This document shows, in pieces, positions 5,635-5,635 of a stretch of DNA of 5,635 bases. Position numbers and translations under genes: made by a program. The stretch lies in NCBI GenBank assembly GCA_017403205.1, contig JAFQOM010000047.1, forward strand, positions 1-5,635, in the 5' to 3' direction. This DNA is from Clostridia bacterium (lineage in GTDB: Bacteria > Bacillota_A > Clostridia > Christensenellales > UBA1242). Numbering within the stretch: the stretch's first letter is position 1; each line of letters opens with the position of its first letter. The notes beneath the pieces are model-generated. The model was not told the DNA's origin. It ran no database searches and saw only the letters and a program-made list of their open reading frames with translations.

Positions 5635-5635
5635 A

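Overview
The window is AT-rich DNA in which every supported gene lies on the minus strand. It looks chromosomal and comes from a low-GC Firmicute, probably an uncultured clostridial lineage. The reasons are the strong purine-rich ribosome binding sites, a tRNA-Leu with an encoded CCA end, a ROK glucokinase of the Firmicute type, a TSCPD protein of the four-cysteine family, and a compact SufC-SufB pair of the kind found in anaerobic Clostridia. UGA is used as a stop and TGG codes for Trp, so a standard bacterial code fits and the reassigned Mollicutes code does not. I see no insertion sequence, phage gene, CRISPR array or plasmid function.

Reading in the direction of transcription (from high to low coordinates): a class II tRNA-Leu(UAA) at 5549-5634 is followed by a clear intrinsic terminator (5515-5543). 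A good promoter (5469-5496) then starts a two-gene unit of a small TSCPD protein (5167-5427) and a ROK glucokinase (4196-5146), 20 nt apart. A second promoter (4126-4154), with a perfect TATAAT box, starts a tightly packed run: sufC (3383-4102), a small SufB/SufD-family scaffold (2476-3390, overlapping sufC by 8 nt), an HExxH metallopeptidase-like protein (1843-2457, 18 nt gap), a 38-residue basic ORF (1730-1846, ATGA overlap) and the nicotinamide riboside-type transporter pnuC (912-1700, 29 nt gap). No terminator or convincing promoter separates these five, so they may form one operon. A 324-nt AT-rich gap follows, holding nested inverted repeats and a promoter. The window ends inside a lipoprotein gene of unknown function (1-587, C-terminus cut off).

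The central theme is Fe-S cluster assembly by a two-component SufC/SufB machine with no SufS, SufU or SufD alongside. The most curious points are the unexplained metallopeptidase and the short ORF apparently translated from the same message, and the possible co-transcription with an NAD-precursor transporter. The latter could make metabolic sense because de novo NAD synthesis uses the Fe-S enzyme quinolinate synthase, but that link is inference. Nothing here amounts to an obviously new defence or mobile system.
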